Origin: JBKCUI01 sp052161625
GTDB taxonomy: Bacteria > Planctomycetota > Planctomycetia > Pirellulales > Pirellulaceae
Assembly (NCBI GenBank): GCA_052161625.1
Contig: CP197412.1
DNA: 64,000 bases
Strand: one strand, 5' to 3'
In this document: positions 1-9,229 of the stretch, piece after piece
Position numbering within the stretch: the first letter of the stretch is position 1
How the letters are laid out: every line of letters starts with the position of its first letter
The notes under the pieces: generated by a model
The model's input: only the letters and a program-made list of their open reading frames with translations
The model's database searches: none
Told to the model about the DNA's origin: nothing
Program-made: the position numbers and the translations under genes

Positions 1-364
1 TCCCCGCTGCAGCGGTGGGCAAGGGAATGATCCGTTCGCTGGCGACCCAGTCACCTAACAAGTGTGCGGGGTAAATCCAGACGTCCGTGGAATCCGCTGG
101 TCGCGCGGCTGCCTGAAGCGACGTGACGGATTCGATTTGGATTGGCTGCTCCGAAAAAGCCTGCCAGCGCAGCTGTAGCTCTTCAGAAAACGGCCCTTCG
201 ACCACGACGACTTGGAGTGGAGGACGATCCTTGGCCGCAAGCGTTTTGGAGGCAGGATCTTTCTTAACGTCACGACCAAAGAAATCGCATCCCGACACCG
301 TGACTACGGCGGATGCAAACAGACCGCCGACCAACCTTCGACGCGCGGGAATCGGATACTGCAT
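1..364 (-). CDS. Lipoprotein, possibly solute-binding (5' part only)
   Basis: The frame opens at the ATG at 364-362 on the minus strand and stays open to the window edge, so only the first 121 codons are visible. The N-terminus has a basic patch (PARRR), a hydrophobic stretch and a lipobox-like TVSGC followed by D, which predicts a lipid-anchored exported protein. The mature part continues with PPLQVVVVEGPFSEELQLRW and then a segment containing DVWIYPAHLLGDWV. The opening beta-strand followed by a D-x-W-like stretch resembles family-1 extracellular solute-binding proteins, but this is inference from a fragment. It is divergent from the xylulokinase gene, so a sugar-uptake role would fit the context but is unproven. 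Confidence 0.72.
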   Translation of the reverse strand, partial: MQYPIPARRRLVGGLFASAVVTVSGCDFFGRDVKKDPASKTLAAKDRPPLQVVVVEGPFSEELQLRWQAFSEQPIQIESVTSLQAAARPADSTDVWIYPAHLLGDWVASERIIPLPTAAAG

Positions 365-520
365 AGTTGGAGAGCCAGAAATTGGGCGGTCGAGGATAGT
401 ACTGCAAAACCAGATTCGCCAGTATAGTATCGAGCCGGGAACTATTCTATTCCCAAGGCGTCGGACTTCATCCAACTACCCTTTCCATCCTCTTCCAAAC
501 TTTCGGTCGCGAAACACATC

Positions 521-2041
521 ATGGGATACTACATCGGAATCGATATCGGAACATCGGGTACCAAGAGCCTTTTAATCGATGAACAAGGATCGATTCTGGC
601 GGAGTCTTCCGCCGAATACCCTGTTCACATGCCCAAGCCACTTTGGACTGAGCAAGACCCAGAGGATTGGTGGCAGGCGGTCAAGAAAACCGTTAAAGGG
701 GTCGTCAAAGCGGGCAAAGTCAAAAAAGGGGATGTGAAAGCGATTGGCCTTTCCGGGCAGATGCACGGTTCGGTCTTCCTGAACAAAAAAGGCAAAGTGA
801 TTCGCAAGGCGTTGCTTTGGAATGACCAACGAACCGTTGCGGAATGCGAAGAGATTACCGAGCGAGCAGGGGGCCGCGAAGCGCTTATCGAGATGGTTGC
901 CAATCCCGCGCTGACCGGATTCACAGCTCCGAAGCTTCTGTGGTTGCGCAACCACGAGCCAAAGAACTACGACCATCTCGCACACTTGCTCCTCCCCAAA
1001 GATGAGATTCGTCGGCGATTGACAGGAGAGCTCGCGACCGATGCGAGCGATGCGAGCGGCATGCTGTTGTTGGATGTGAAGAATCGAAATTGGTCGACCA
1101 AGCTATTGAGCAAACTCGATATCGATCCGAGCATTCTCGCGAAAGTCTATGAGTCGGAGCAGGTCACCGGGACGCTGCTCCCCGAAGTAGCCGCCGAACT
1201 AGGACTTTCACCGGAGTGCAAAGTCGTCGGTGGGGCAGGGGATTGCGCCGCCGGAGCGGTCGGGAATGGAATCGTTAAACAAGGCGTCTTGACGGCATCG
1301 CTGGGAACGTCCGGAGTCATGTTCTGCCACAGCGATGAGCCTCAATACGATAGACAAGGACGCCTTCATACGTTCTGCCACGCTGTCCATGGAAAGTGGC
1401 ACATGATGGGAGTTACGCTGTCCGCAGCGGGATCGCTTCAATGGTTCGTCAACCAGCTCTGTTGCGAATTGACCAAGAATAAGAAGGTTGATCCCTATGC
1501 GATCATCAACGAAGAAGCTGCGGCAGTCGCAGCGGGCGCAGAAGGTCTTTACTTCTTGCCTTACCTTGCAGGAGAAAGAACACCTCACGCCGACCCGCAC
1601 GCTCGAGGATGTTTCATCGGATTGACCAACAAGCACGGACGTGGGCATATGGCTCGTTCCGTTATGGAAGGGGTAGCCTATTCCCTCCGCGAGAGTCTGG
1701 ATATCTTGGGGCAGCTTCAAGTACCCGTCAAAGAGATTCGAGTCAGTGGCGGTGGTGCCAAGAGCCCTCTATGGAAGCAAATTCTCGCTGATTGTTTCGG
1801 CCAGAAGGCTTGTACGATCAATGCCGAGCAAGGCCCAGCGTTCGGAGTCGCACTGCTGGCTGCAGTCGGCGATGGTGCGTACAAGAACATCGAGGAGGCC
1901 TGCAAAGCGACGATCCACGTCGTGGATCGGGTTCCTCCACGAAAGGCTTCGCAAAAGACCTACGATGCAGGGTTCCCCATCTATCAATCTCTCTACCAAG
2001 TCCTCCGCGAACGCTTTGAAGTGATAGGAAATCTGTCGTGA
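521..2041 (+). CDS. xylB: Xylulokinase (FGGY family)
   Basis: This 506-residue protein is a full-length FGGY carbohydrate kinase that should phosphorylate D-xylulose to xylulose 5-phosphate with ATP in the cytoplasm, feeding the pentose phosphate pathway. The N-terminus GIDIGTSGTK is the first phosphate-binding motif of the actin-like ATPase fold. GQMHGSVFL and LLWNDQRT match the xylulokinase substrate region. GAGDCAAGAVG holds the expected catalytic Asp, with Cys where many homologues have Asn. GGGAKSPLW near the C-terminus is the adenosine motif. Length matches XylB. No strong Shine-Dalgarno is visible before the ATG. The next gene, rsmE, follows after 22 bases. A related FGGY substrate such as ribulose cannot be excluded. 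Confidence 0.93.
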   Translation: MGYYIGIDIGTSGTKSLLIDEQGSILAESSAEYPVHMPKPLWTEQDPEDWWQAVKKTVKGVVKAGKVKKGDVKAIGLSGQMHGSVFLNKKGKVIRKALLWNDQRTVAECEEITERAGGREALIEMVANPALTGFTAPKLLWLRNHEPKNYDHLAHLLLPKDEIRRRLTGELATDASDASGMLLLDVKNRNWSTKLLSKLDIDPSILAKVYESEQVTGTLLPEVAAELGLSPECKVVGGAGDCAAGAVGNGIVKQGVLTASLGTSGVMFCHSDEPQYDRQGRLHTFCHAVHGKWHMMGVTLSAAGSLQWFVNQLCCELTKNKKVDPYAIINEEAAAVAAGAEGLYFLPYLAGERTPHADPHARGCFIGLTNKHGRGHMARSVMEGVAYSLRESLDILGQLQVPVKEIRVSGGGAKSPLWKQILADCFGQKACTINAEQGPAFGVALLAAVGDGAYKNIEEACKATIHVVDRVPPRKASQKTYDAGFPIYQSLYQVLRERFEVIGNLS

Positions 2042-2063
2042 TCTTACGCTGCATGGAGAGATC

Positions 2064-2828
2064 ATGACGGTCCATCGCTTCTTTGTCGAGGAAATCCAAA
2101 CAGGCGGTTTGCAACAGATCGAGGGGCCCGAAGCACATCACGCATTGAAGGTGCTTCGAGTCCGAGAGAACGATCCCATCGAGCTGTTTGATGGCCAGGG
2201 GAACGTCGCGATCGCAAAGGTTGTTGCGATCGCGAAACGTGACTTTCAGGTGGCGATCGAGTCCCGAGCGTTTGAACCTCGCGACAGCGATGGGCGAATC
2301 CATTTCGCGGTCTGTTTGCCCAAAGGAGATCGGCAGCGAAGCGTGGTCGAAAAGTTGGTGGAACTGGGAGTCGATTCACTGATCCCGCTGCACAGTCGTT
2401 TCACCGTGGCCGAAATCGATCGCGACAACAGGGATCGATTGGATCGTTATGCATTGGAATCTTGCAAACAATGCCAGCGCAACCGAAAGCTTGCCATCAA
2501 GCCTCCAGAAAAACTTGCCAACCTAGAACCCATCATCCGAGAATTTTGCGAATTGGGAGGAGGCGTCTGGATACTGCATCCTGGAGGGAAGGATGCGTAT
2601 CAACTTCATCGAGAGCCAGAGGGTATGCGGCTGGCATCCCAACAGCATTTGTTTTTAATCGGACCTGAAGGTGGGTTTGGAGAGGATGAAGTCGAGCGAT
2701 GCGAACAGTCCGGAGCGGTCCGTCTAGGGCTGGGCAGTCGCATCTTGCGAGTGGAAACAGCCGTTGCAACTGCAGCGGTCTTAGCGCAAACCTTTCTGTT
2801 TTCCTCGCACTTTCATTCCGAAGTGTGA
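2064..2828 (+). CDS. rsmE: 16S rRNA m3U1498 methyltransferase RsmE
   Basis: The 254-residue product matches the SPOUT-class RsmE methyltransferase, which uses S-adenosylmethionine to methylate N3 of U1498 in 16S rRNA of the 30S subunit. The N-terminal PUA-like part contains HRFFVE and GPEAHHALKVLRVR. The C-terminal trefoil-knot region carries LIGPEGGFGEDEVE and LGSRILRVETAVATA, the AdoMet-binding signature. Length is typical. It starts 22 bases after xylB on the same strand and ends shortly before a convergent gene. Confidence 0.95.
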   Translation: MTVHRFFVEEIQTGGLQQIEGPEAHHALKVLRVRENDPIELFDGQGNVAIAKVVAIAKRDFQVAIESRAFEPRDSDGRIHFAVCLPKGDRQRSVVEKLVELGVDSLIPLHSRFTVAEIDRDNRDRLDRYALESCKQCQRNRKLAIKPPEKLANLEPIIREFCELGGGVWILHPGGKDAYQLHREPEGMRLASQQHLFLIGPEGGFGEDEVERCEQSGAVRLGLGSRILRVETAVATAAVLAQTFLFSSHFHSEV

Positions 2829-2868
2829 TTCCCATTTCGGGGCATGACTTACGTCGAGCGGCTGGTCT

Positions 2869-3498
2869 TTAAAGGCCGGAGGAAGATGCTCGATTTCGAT
2901 CGTACAGATAAGGATTCAACGTAGGATCATTGTACATTTTGAACTGCCGGTAAGTTCGGTGCTGTTTGAGTCCGACGTAAATGTCAGCAAGCAGTTCCCG
3001 CAACGAGTTGCTCAATTCATCCCTCTGCAATCGGCAAATCGCCGAGCGAGTCGTCACTTTTTCGCGATGTGATTGATCGACATCGGTGCGTTGAAGTTGT
3101 TCATCAAGGTGATAGATACGAAGAGCTAGGATCGAGAGTCGATCCATCGCGCTCCCGGGCGTCTCGGTGTTGAGTCGCGCAGTCGACTGCAACTGGATGC
3201 TATGGCGATCGAGATCTTCGGTGATCCAGTCATCCAGTTTCTCGATCCAGTCGTTCCGAAGCTGGTTGTAGCGATCTATATTCCGTTTGACTTGTGCGAT
3301 TTGTGCATCCGAAACATCGGGGCTTCGAGCAATATCTTCTTCGTGCCACAACAAATAGTTGAACTGATGTTGCTGGCAAGCGATGGAGAGAATTGACTCT
3401 TTTCCATGCGTCTTTTCGAATGGATTATCGACGGGGCATTGATGCCACTGTGCAACCGTCTCGGTTTGCATCGTCAAGACTTCTGTAATATCGATCAT
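2869..3498 (-). CDS. DUF4254 family protein
   Basis: The 209-residue soluble protein has the DUF4254 pattern: an N-terminal WH motif (VAQWHQ), then FNYLLWHEEDIARSPDVSD, a run of R/N/D-rich helices (RYNQLRNDWIEKLDDW) and a helical C-terminus. The family is of unknown function and, from memory, mainly in Bacteroidetes and Planctomycetes. No signal peptide or membrane segment is seen. It lies 38 bases downstream of the DUF4332 protein gene on the same strand and is probably cotranscribed with it. The start is the ATG at 3498; an internal ATG at 3471 would cut into the conserved N-terminus. Confidence 0.82.
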   Translation of the reverse strand: MIDITEVLTMQTETVAQWHQCPVDNPFEKTHGKESILSIACQQHQFNYLLWHEEDIARSPDVSDAQIAQVKRNIDRYNQLRNDWIEKLDDWITEDLDRHSIQLQSTARLNTETPGSAMDRLSILALRIYHLDEQLQRTDVDQSHREKVTTRSAICRLQRDELSNSLRELLADIYVGLKQHRTYRQFKMYNDPTLNPYLYDRNRASSSGL

Positions 3499-3536
3499 AG
3501 GAGGAGCGACTTCGTCCTAGCGGGCATAGGGATGGT

Positions 3537-6512
3537 TTAGGCTGCTCGAACGGCGCGACAGTTTTGCGCCCAATGAATCCACTCTTGCACTTCTTCGCGT
3601 GTCGGTGCATCGGAGCCTCGCAGGATGCGAACTCCCGCTTTGCTGCTCGCGAACCGAGCTACCTTTTCGAATAGCGCCTCGATATCGGCACTCCCCAGTT
3701 CCTCCGCTTCGACAATTCCGACGCCGACGATGAGTTGAGCATCGTGTCCACGCAGGTTCGGTACACGGCAAACCAAGAGAGCTTGTCGCTGCCAATCTCG
3801 GACGCTCTCCTCCGAAACGCTTTTCTCTTCCAGTTGGGCGGAGATGGTTTCAGCCGAGGTCGCCAAAAGATCTCCGACGGTCTGGATGGAAATAGCCGCA
3901 AGCTTCGATGCGATTTTGGGACCGATGCTAGGAGCGTCTACCACCGGGCTTTCGGTGTCCAAGTGGAATTTCCAACGCGAGTTCATCGAGTTGGTTTGAA
4001 CGGTTCGACCATTCACTGCCGGTTTGGGATCTCGCATTTCGCGTTCGTTGGATGCGGATGACTTGCTAGCACGTTCTTCGCGGAGGCGTGGCTCAAAGGT
4101 TCGAATGCGAGGCCCCGCATCGGTGCGATGGAAGTCGGCGGAAGCGCGATCGAGATCCAGTGCAGAACGTCGACGTTTGGTCGATCGCTTCATGGAAGCG
4201 ACCCATTCTCGAATCCGATTGACTTCGAATGGTCTGGCGGTTCGCAGAAGTTCTTGGCCGCTGCCGCTGCGAAGGAACGCGTCAACACGATCCACCAGTT
4301 GGTTCGGCTCTAGATCTCGCAGCATGTGCGAGCGAGTGATTCCGCAACCCACTAGAACCCTGGCATCAAAGGGTCGGAGCATCGGGGTAGCAGTCATCAG
4401 TTCCGCCACACATTGCAAATAGTAAACCAGATTTTCATCCGTTCGCATGGCGACTCCGAGCGACTCCGGTGGAGTACGGAGCAAATCGCCGACGCGATGC
4501 ACCCCAGCTTGAAGGAATCGAACGGCCAGGGCGGGATCCACCGTGGGAACTTGATCGATCGGACTATCTAGATGCAGATGGAATCTGCTGTTGCGTACTC
4601 CGATGGGAGCAGTACGGATTCCGGTTGGCCTCGCCGAGTTACTGGCATTCGAATCTACCGTATTCCACCACGAGGTTTCGTCCGACTCGTTCGCCCAGCC
4701 GCTGAGCTGTCGATTGATATCCGCGTAATCCTGAGCAGAGCTGTAGAAAGGAGTATAGTATCCGCTGTTCGCCGCTTCACGCACTGAAGGATCGACAGCG
4801 AAGTTCGGTGCAGACTGGTGTAATGACGGATGGATTCCCAGGTCTTCGAAACTATCCATGGAATAGCTTGGTCGGGCATACCGAAGGATTTCGTGCATTC
4901 GGCAAACGGTTCCACCGTGTGCGGCGATACGACGAGCAATAAACTCGTCGTGCGTCGCCATCAAAATCTGACGACCATCGCGTGCGAATCCAGCCAACAC
5001 GTGCAGGATCTGCTCCAAGGCTTCGCCTCGAAAGACTTCGACAGATTGATCAAAAAGGAAGGGGATCCGACCGATTCGGGGAACCGCTCGTTCCGCGATC
5101 GCCAGTCGGATCGCCAGGTCGACCAATCGTCGCTGGCGGGAATCCGCTGCGGGCAATCGGCGATCATAGTAAGTGTCCCGACCATTCAGCTCGGTCATTG
5201 GGATATCGAAGTCGACCGGCATATCCGTGCCGCGGAGATAGGAAGACTCGACCGCCCAAGGTGGAAGTTGGCGCGCGGCGCCGGCCGTGAGTTCGCGCAA
5301 GTATTTTTCGGCCAGTGGAATCAATGAGCCTTCGGAAGTCCGGCGATAGGGGGACCGGGTTCGCAGGTGCGACTGGACTTCGGCAAGTCGTCGGTGCCAT
5401 TGCGCTCGTCGGTCCCATCGACGCAGCATATCTTCTGCGTGAGCAAGTTGCTGTCGCAGTTGCGAATCGTCCCAACTCGCGACGACAGTCGATGTCGCGA
5501 CGGATTGAGCATGCTGCAATTGGAGTTCGACATCTGCCTTCTCCGCGTTCAGTTTTTCAAGCCTGCTACGAACCCGGTTCAACTCGGTAGAGTAGTCGTT
5601 GGATTGGGGACGGTCGGATCGAGTGCGAGGATAAATAACATGGTCCGAGACACCGCTTCGAAACGCGTCCAGGCTCGAAGCCTCGTGGTCTTGCATGGAA
5701 TCCAACTTCGCATTGGCTTCTGCGACGATCAGATCCTGGTGGGCGTTCTTCAAATGGGAGAGTTCCACATGAATGGTGGCGAGACGTTCGCGAAGACCCG
5801 TGAGAATCGATGGCTGGGTTCGTTCCGTGTGGCGGTTGGGAAGGTGATTGACGTGGTGGATGTGCTCGATCTCGGCCAGGATTCGATCCCGCTCCAACGC
5901 CCACCAAGCTCGATCGTGATCCACGGCATCCGCGTTGCGAAGTCGGTCGAGCAAGTCTCGTTCTTCGGCCTTTAGGCTCTGGTAGCCTTCATCGAGTTCG
6001 TTGCGAGCAGGAGCATGGACACCGAGTCGGCTGGCGGACCACCAAAGCTTCTCCGGCGAGACACTACCGAGCGCGCTGCAAAACAACATCCCGAGGATAT
6101 CGCCGCGCATCTCATCCCATCGCGCGTCCCCATCATCCCCTTCCCAAAAGATATTTCCCAGGCCTCGGATGCGGTCCCGATCGCCTTGGTGGAGCGTGTG
6201 CTGGGAGGGATGCAACGGGGAGTTTACAAAGCCGCCGGGAAGCATCGCGGAGCCGCCGGCAAACGACATTTGCCTGACATGTCCGGTTGCGTCGACCCAC
6301 TGCATAGAGCCATCAATCGACTCCCCTTCATCGGTTTCGAAAACCTCGTTGACGTAGTTGCCTCGAAAGAGAATGCTCCGTACGAATCGCGCCATGGTGG
6401 CGCTTCCACCTTGGAGCGGGGCGTAAACGGCGTTCAGGCCACCACCTAATGGTCCAACCTGCAGATGGGCTGCGGCATTTTTACGGTCGATGTCTAAGCG
6501 GATCAAATGCAT
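3537..6512 (-). CDS. Rad50/YhaN-like protein with broken P-loop and two DUF4332 domains
   Basis: This 991-residue protein begins like a YhaN/Rad50-type ABC ATPase (residues 3-8 LIRLDI, 26-30 GLNAVY, 43-49 FVRSILF), but the P-loop at 31-39 reads APLQGGSAT instead of a GPNxxGKST form. The Walker lysine is therefore Ser. Residues 170-390 are charged and probably helical or coiled-coil. The C-terminal half-site is also altered: LPAADSRQRR (453-462) replaces the LSGG signature and Walker B is FLFDQS (485-490), although the switch-like ATHDE (519-523) survives. Two DUF4332-like helix-hairpin-helix repeats follow at about 643-775 and 847-985, each with a VGDLL motif. A scaffold or nucleic-acid-binding pseudo-ATPase is inferred. 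GGAGGAG before the ATG supports the start. DUF4254 follows. Confidence 0.8.
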   Translation of the reverse strand: MHLIRLDIDRKNAAAHLQVGPLGGGLNAVYAPLQGGSATMARFVRSILFRGNYVNEVFETDEGESIDGSMQWVDATGHVRQMSFAGGSAMLPGGFVNSPLHPSQHTLHQGDRDRIRGLGNIFWEGDDGDARWDEMRGDILGMLFCSALGSVSPEKLWWSASRLGVHAPARNELDEGYQSLKAEERDLLDRLRNADAVDHDRAWWALERDRILAEIEHIHHVNHLPNRHTERTQPSILTGLRERLATIHVELSHLKNAHQDLIVAEANAKLDSMQDHEASSLDAFRSGVSDHVIYPRTRSDRPQSNDYSTELNRVRSRLEKLNAEKADVELQLQHAQSVATSTVVASWDDSQLRQQLAHAEDMLRRWDRRAQWHRRLAEVQSHLRTRSPYRRTSEGSLIPLAEKYLRELTAGAARQLPPWAVESSYLRGTDMPVDFDIPMTELNGRDTYYDRRLPAADSRQRRLVDLAIRLAIAERAVPRIGRIPFLFDQSVEVFRGEALEQILHVLAGFARDGRQILMATHDEFIARRIAAHGGTVCRMHEILRYARPSYSMDSFEDLGIHPSLHQSAPNFAVDPSVREAANSGYYTPFYSSAQDYADINRQLSGWANESDETSWWNTVDSNASNSARPTGIRTAPIGVRNSRFHLHLDSPIDQVPTVDPALAVRFLQAGVHRVGDLLRTPPESLGVAMRTDENLVYYLQCVAELMTATPMLRPFDARVLVGCGITRSHMLRDLEPNQLVDRVDAFLRSGSGQELLRTARPFEVNRIREWVASMKRSTKRRRSALDLDRASADFHRTDAGPRIRTFEPRLREERASKSSASNEREMRDPKPAVNGRTVQTNSMNSRWKFHLDTESPVVDAPSIGPKIASKLAAISIQTVGDLLATSAETISAQLEEKSVSEESVRDWQRQALLVCRVPNLRGHDAQLIVGVGIVEAEELGSADIEALFEKVARFASSKAGVRILRGSDAPTREEVQEWIHWAQNCRAVRAA

Positions 6513-6807
6513 CGTAGGGCTCCTCCCTCTCCTTTACGCTTCATTTCAGGCGTTCATCCTCGAACGCACGTTGGGTCTTTGAGGAGCCTAGCAGAACCGG
6601 GCAGACTGGGTAAAGATCAGTTGGATGCAGCAATTCGCTGAAAGTTGAGAGGTTACGCGATTTGAGGGGGTTGGTATACTTTCCCCCTTTGGGTCTCTGC
6701 TCCCGGGTCGCAATCCTCGTTTTCCCGTGAGCCTGGTCATCGGTGGGATGCATCATCGGTAGGCTTGGTCATCGAAGGGCCCTGTCATTCCGCACCGTAG
6801 AATACGC

Positions 6808-7869
6808 ATGGCTAGCATCCCCACCTCGGACCAAAGCAACTTGAGTCGAAGCGGACGTGGACGTGTCGCCGCTTGCCCAGGGGTTCTGGTCGCCGCAACG
6901 GGTTCCTACGCACCCGAGCAAATCGTCACCAATGAAGACCTTGCGGAGCTAGGCTGCGATAGCGAGTGGATCGTACAGCGAACGGGGATTCAACAACGGC
7001 GGCGCGCAACGTCTGAGGAAGCAACCAGCGACCTTGCCTACCGAGCCGCAATCGATTGCTTGCAATCGGCCAACGTGTCTCCCTCGGACGTGGACTTGAT
7101 CGTCTGCGCGACGATTACCCCTGACTACATGACACCGAGCACTGCGTGTTTGCTCCAAAAAAGCCTTGGATGCATCGCTCCGGCTTTCGACGTCAACGCG
7201 GCTTGCGCGGGGTTCATGGTCGGGCTGGTTACAGCTGCTCAGTTTGTCCGCACCGGTGCGGCTCGCAATGCGCTGGTCGTCGGGAGCGAGATCATGAGCC
7301 GCACGGTGGACGCGACCGATGTGAAGACGTATCCGTTGTTTGGCGACGGAGCAGGAGCTGCGCTTCTGCAGCCCATCGAACCCGACGAGGGATCGCCAAG
7401 CAATCCCGGTAATGGACTGATTCGATTCACCCTGGGTTCCGAGGGAGATCCTAATGCACTGTGCATACCTGGCGGCGGATCTCGCGAACCTCTCAGTGCG
7501 CAGTCGATCGCCGAAGGGCGTCAGTATCTGCAAATGGATGGACGTTCGGTGTTCAAGTGGGCGGTTCGAATTGTCGAGGACAGCTTGAACGACGTCCTAG
7601 TCGAGGCGGGAGTGAGCCCTTGCGACATCGATTTAGTGATCCTTCACCAAGCGAACATTCGAATACTCGACGCAGCCATCGGACATTTCGCGATCCCTCG
7701 TGAACGCATGTTTGTCAACTTGGACCGATTCGGCAATACGTCCGCTGCCAGCATTCCGCTGGCTCTCGATCAAGCGGTCAAAGCGGGTCGTCTGCAGCGG
7801 GGCAATCTCGTCTTATTGTGCGGATTCGGAGCCGGGCTCTCTTGGGGCACCTGCCTTCTCCGTTGGTAG
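6808..7869 (+). CDS. fabH: Beta-ketoacyl-ACP synthase III
   Basis: The product (353 residues) is a thiolase-fold KAS III enzyme that condenses acetyl-CoA with malonyl-ACP to start fatty-acid synthesis. The catalytic triad is visible: Cys133 in NAACAGF, His in LHQANIRI and Asn in FGNTSAASIP. SEWIVQRTGIQQRR near residue 60 is the usual FabH substrate-pocket region, and GDGAGAALL is conserved. About 20 extra N-terminal residues precede the first beta-strand, so a later start is possible, although no other ATG lies there. The 295 bases upstream separate it from the divergent DUF4332 gene and hold both promoters; I see no gene in them. Confidence 0.95.
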   Translation: MASIPTSDQSNLSRSGRGRVAACPGVLVAATGSYAPEQIVTNEDLAELGCDSEWIVQRTGIQQRRRATSEEATSDLAYRAAIDCLQSANVSPSDVDLIVCATITPDYMTPSTACLLQKSLGCIAPAFDVNAACAGFMVGLVTAAQFVRTGAARNALVVGSEIMSRTVDATDVKTYPLFGDGAGAALLQPIEPDEGSPSNPGNGLIRFTLGSEGDPNALCIPGGGSREPLSAQSIAEGRQYLQMDGRSVFKWAVRIVEDSLNDVLVEAGVSPCDIDLVILHQANIRILDAAIGHFAIPRERMFVNLDRFGNTSAASIPLALDQAVKAGRLQRGNLVLLCGFGAGLSWGTCLLRW

Positions 7870-7958
7870 TTCGGAGAAAGTGCCCTGCGCTTTACATGCT
7901 TCAACGGATCACGCTGGAGTTGCCTGCAGATCAATAGCCGCTGATCAAGAGAGATCGA

Positions 7959-8207
7959 TCAAGAGCCATCGTCGAGGGTCGTGCTCGAGTCGCTCTTCCC
8001 ATGCGGATGCGTGCTATTGGAATTCGTCGCATCCTTTTGCTCGGGAGAAGCCAGTGGCTTGGGGTATCGTCCAGCTTTTTTGAGGGATTGCGTGAGCAAG
8101 ATTTCGATTTGCGAGTTGGTACTGCGCAGCTCCTCCTCCGCCCAGCGACGGAGTGCGTCGAGGGTTTCTGGAGGAAGTCGCAGTAGGAAGGAGTCCCGCT
8201 TGGCCAT
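7959..8207 (-). CDS. Ribbon-helix-helix (Arc-like) small protein
   Basis: This 82-residue protein begins SFLLRLPPETLDALRRWAEE, the beta-strand plus helix pattern of Arc/MetJ ribbon-helix-helix DNA-binding proteins, followed by a second helix (STNSQIEILLTQSLKKAG). The last 30 residues are hydrophilic and probably disordered. It starts 13 bases after the stop of the SPFH gene, so the two form one transcription unit. In many genomes an Arc-type small protein of this kind accompanies an SPFH/band-7 gene (recalled, not searched). It may autoregulate the pair or serve another role. No toxin gene is adjacent, so a toxin-antitoxin reading is not favoured. Confidence 0.83.
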   Translation of the reverse strand: MAKRDSFLLRLPPETLDALRRWAEEELRSTNSQIEILLTQSLKKAGRYPKPLASPEQKDATNSNSTHPHGKSDSSTTLDDGS

Positions 8208-8220
8208 GAAGCCCTATCCG

Positions 8221-9189
8221 CTAGTTATGGAGCGTCCCCGTATTCACCACCGGTTGCGCGTGGCGATCAGAACAAAGTACGACGAGCAAATTCGATACCA
8301 TGGCGGCTCTTCGTTCGTCGTCGAGTTCGACAATTTTATCTCGGCTTAGGTGCTCGAGCGCTTGCTGAACCATACCGACGGCTCCCTCGACAATCTTGCT
8401 ACGAGCAGCGACAACGGCGGATGCTTGTTGACGTTGGAGCATGGCGGCCGCAATCTCGGCGGCATATGCGAGATGGCTGATCCGAGCCTCGATGACTTCG
8501 ACCCCCGCCTTGTCAACGCGATCTTGAATATCGCGTTGAAGCTGATCGCTGATCTCCTGTGTGTTGCTTCGAAGTGAAACTTCGTGATCTTGGCTGTCGT
8601 ACGGGTGTCGCGTCGCCAGGTTGCGAAGGGCAGCTTCACTTTGAACGCCGACATAATCCTCGTAGTCATCCACTTCAAAAAGCGCTTCGGCGGTATTCAC
8701 CACGCGCCAGACGACGACGGCGGAGATTTCGATGGGGTTGCCGTCTTTGTCATTGACTTTGGATGGTCTTCCATGGGTTCTGGTTTTCGGCGTGACGACA
8801 ACTCCTTGTTTGTCTTTCGTTTCCCCGACCGAGGTGGAGCCTGTCTCGAAGTTGCGAACTCTCAATGAAACGGATTTTTTGGAGAAGAACGGATTGACCC
8901 AAAAGAACCCCGATTGTTTGACGGACCCCTTATAGGTGCCGAACAGGAGTAGCACGCGAGACTCGTTCGGCTGGATCGCCAAGAAACCGAACAAGGCGAT
9001 GAAGGTGACCGTGGCTAGTCCTCCAACCGCAAAAAAGGAAAGTACGTTGATGATTTCGGAGCGTTCGTCAACGGAGGAAACCGTGACGACGAATCCGGCG
9101 ATCGTCAAAGCAAAGCCCAAAATCACCAAAACTAATGGAAACCAACCCGACATGGGTTGAAAGCTCTTCTCAGCGGTCACGGTATTCAT
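8221..9189 (-). CDS. SPFH/band-7 membrane protein
   Basis: The product (322 residues) has two closely spaced hydrophobic segments near the N-terminus (about 15-35 and 48-70: LVLVILGFALTIAGFVV and GGLATVTFIALFGF). A band-7/SPFH domain follows with VLLLFGTYKGSVKQSGFFWV, KVNDKDGNPIEI, AVVVWRV, and a helical stretch ending AAAMLQRQQASAVVAARSKIV. Such proteins form membrane-associated oligomers or microdomains. The start is set to the ATG at 9189 because a strong GGAGGAG lies 6 bases upstream (9196-9202, minus strand); the longer frame to 9252 adds a poor N-terminus. It is followed by the ribbon-helix-helix gene. Confidence 0.9.
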   Translation of the reverse strand: MNTVTAEKSFQPMSGWFPLVLVILGFALTIAGFVVTVSSVDERSEIINVLSFFAVGGLATVTFIALFGFLAIQPNESRVLLLFGTYKGSVKQSGFFWVNPFFSKKSVSLRVRNFETGSTSVGETKDKQGVVVTPKTRTHGRPSKVNDKDGNPIEISAVVVWRVVNTAEALFEVDDYEDYVGVQSEAALRNLATRHPYDSQDHEVSLRSNTQEISDQLQRDIQDRVDKAGVEVIEARISHLAYAAEIAAAMLQRQQASAVVAARSKIVEGAVGMVQQALEHLSRDKIVELDDERRAAMVSNLLVVLCSDRHAQPVVNTGTLHN

Positions 9190-9195
9190 CGTCGA

Positions 9196-9202
9196 CTCCT
9201 CC
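9196..9202 (-). promoter_or_regulatory. Strong Shine-Dalgarno of the SPFH gene
   Basis: The minus strand reads GGAGGAG here, 6 bases before the ATG at 9189. It decides the start codon of the SPFH gene against the in-frame upstream ATG at 9252. Confidence 0.8.
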
Positions 9203-9229
9203 AGGAACATGAAATGAAATAATAGCAAT

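Noticed and set aside
7959..8207. Ribbon-helix-helix protein as a toxin-antitoxin antitoxin
   Set aside because: The only partner is an SPFH membrane protein; no toxin-sized gene is adjacent.
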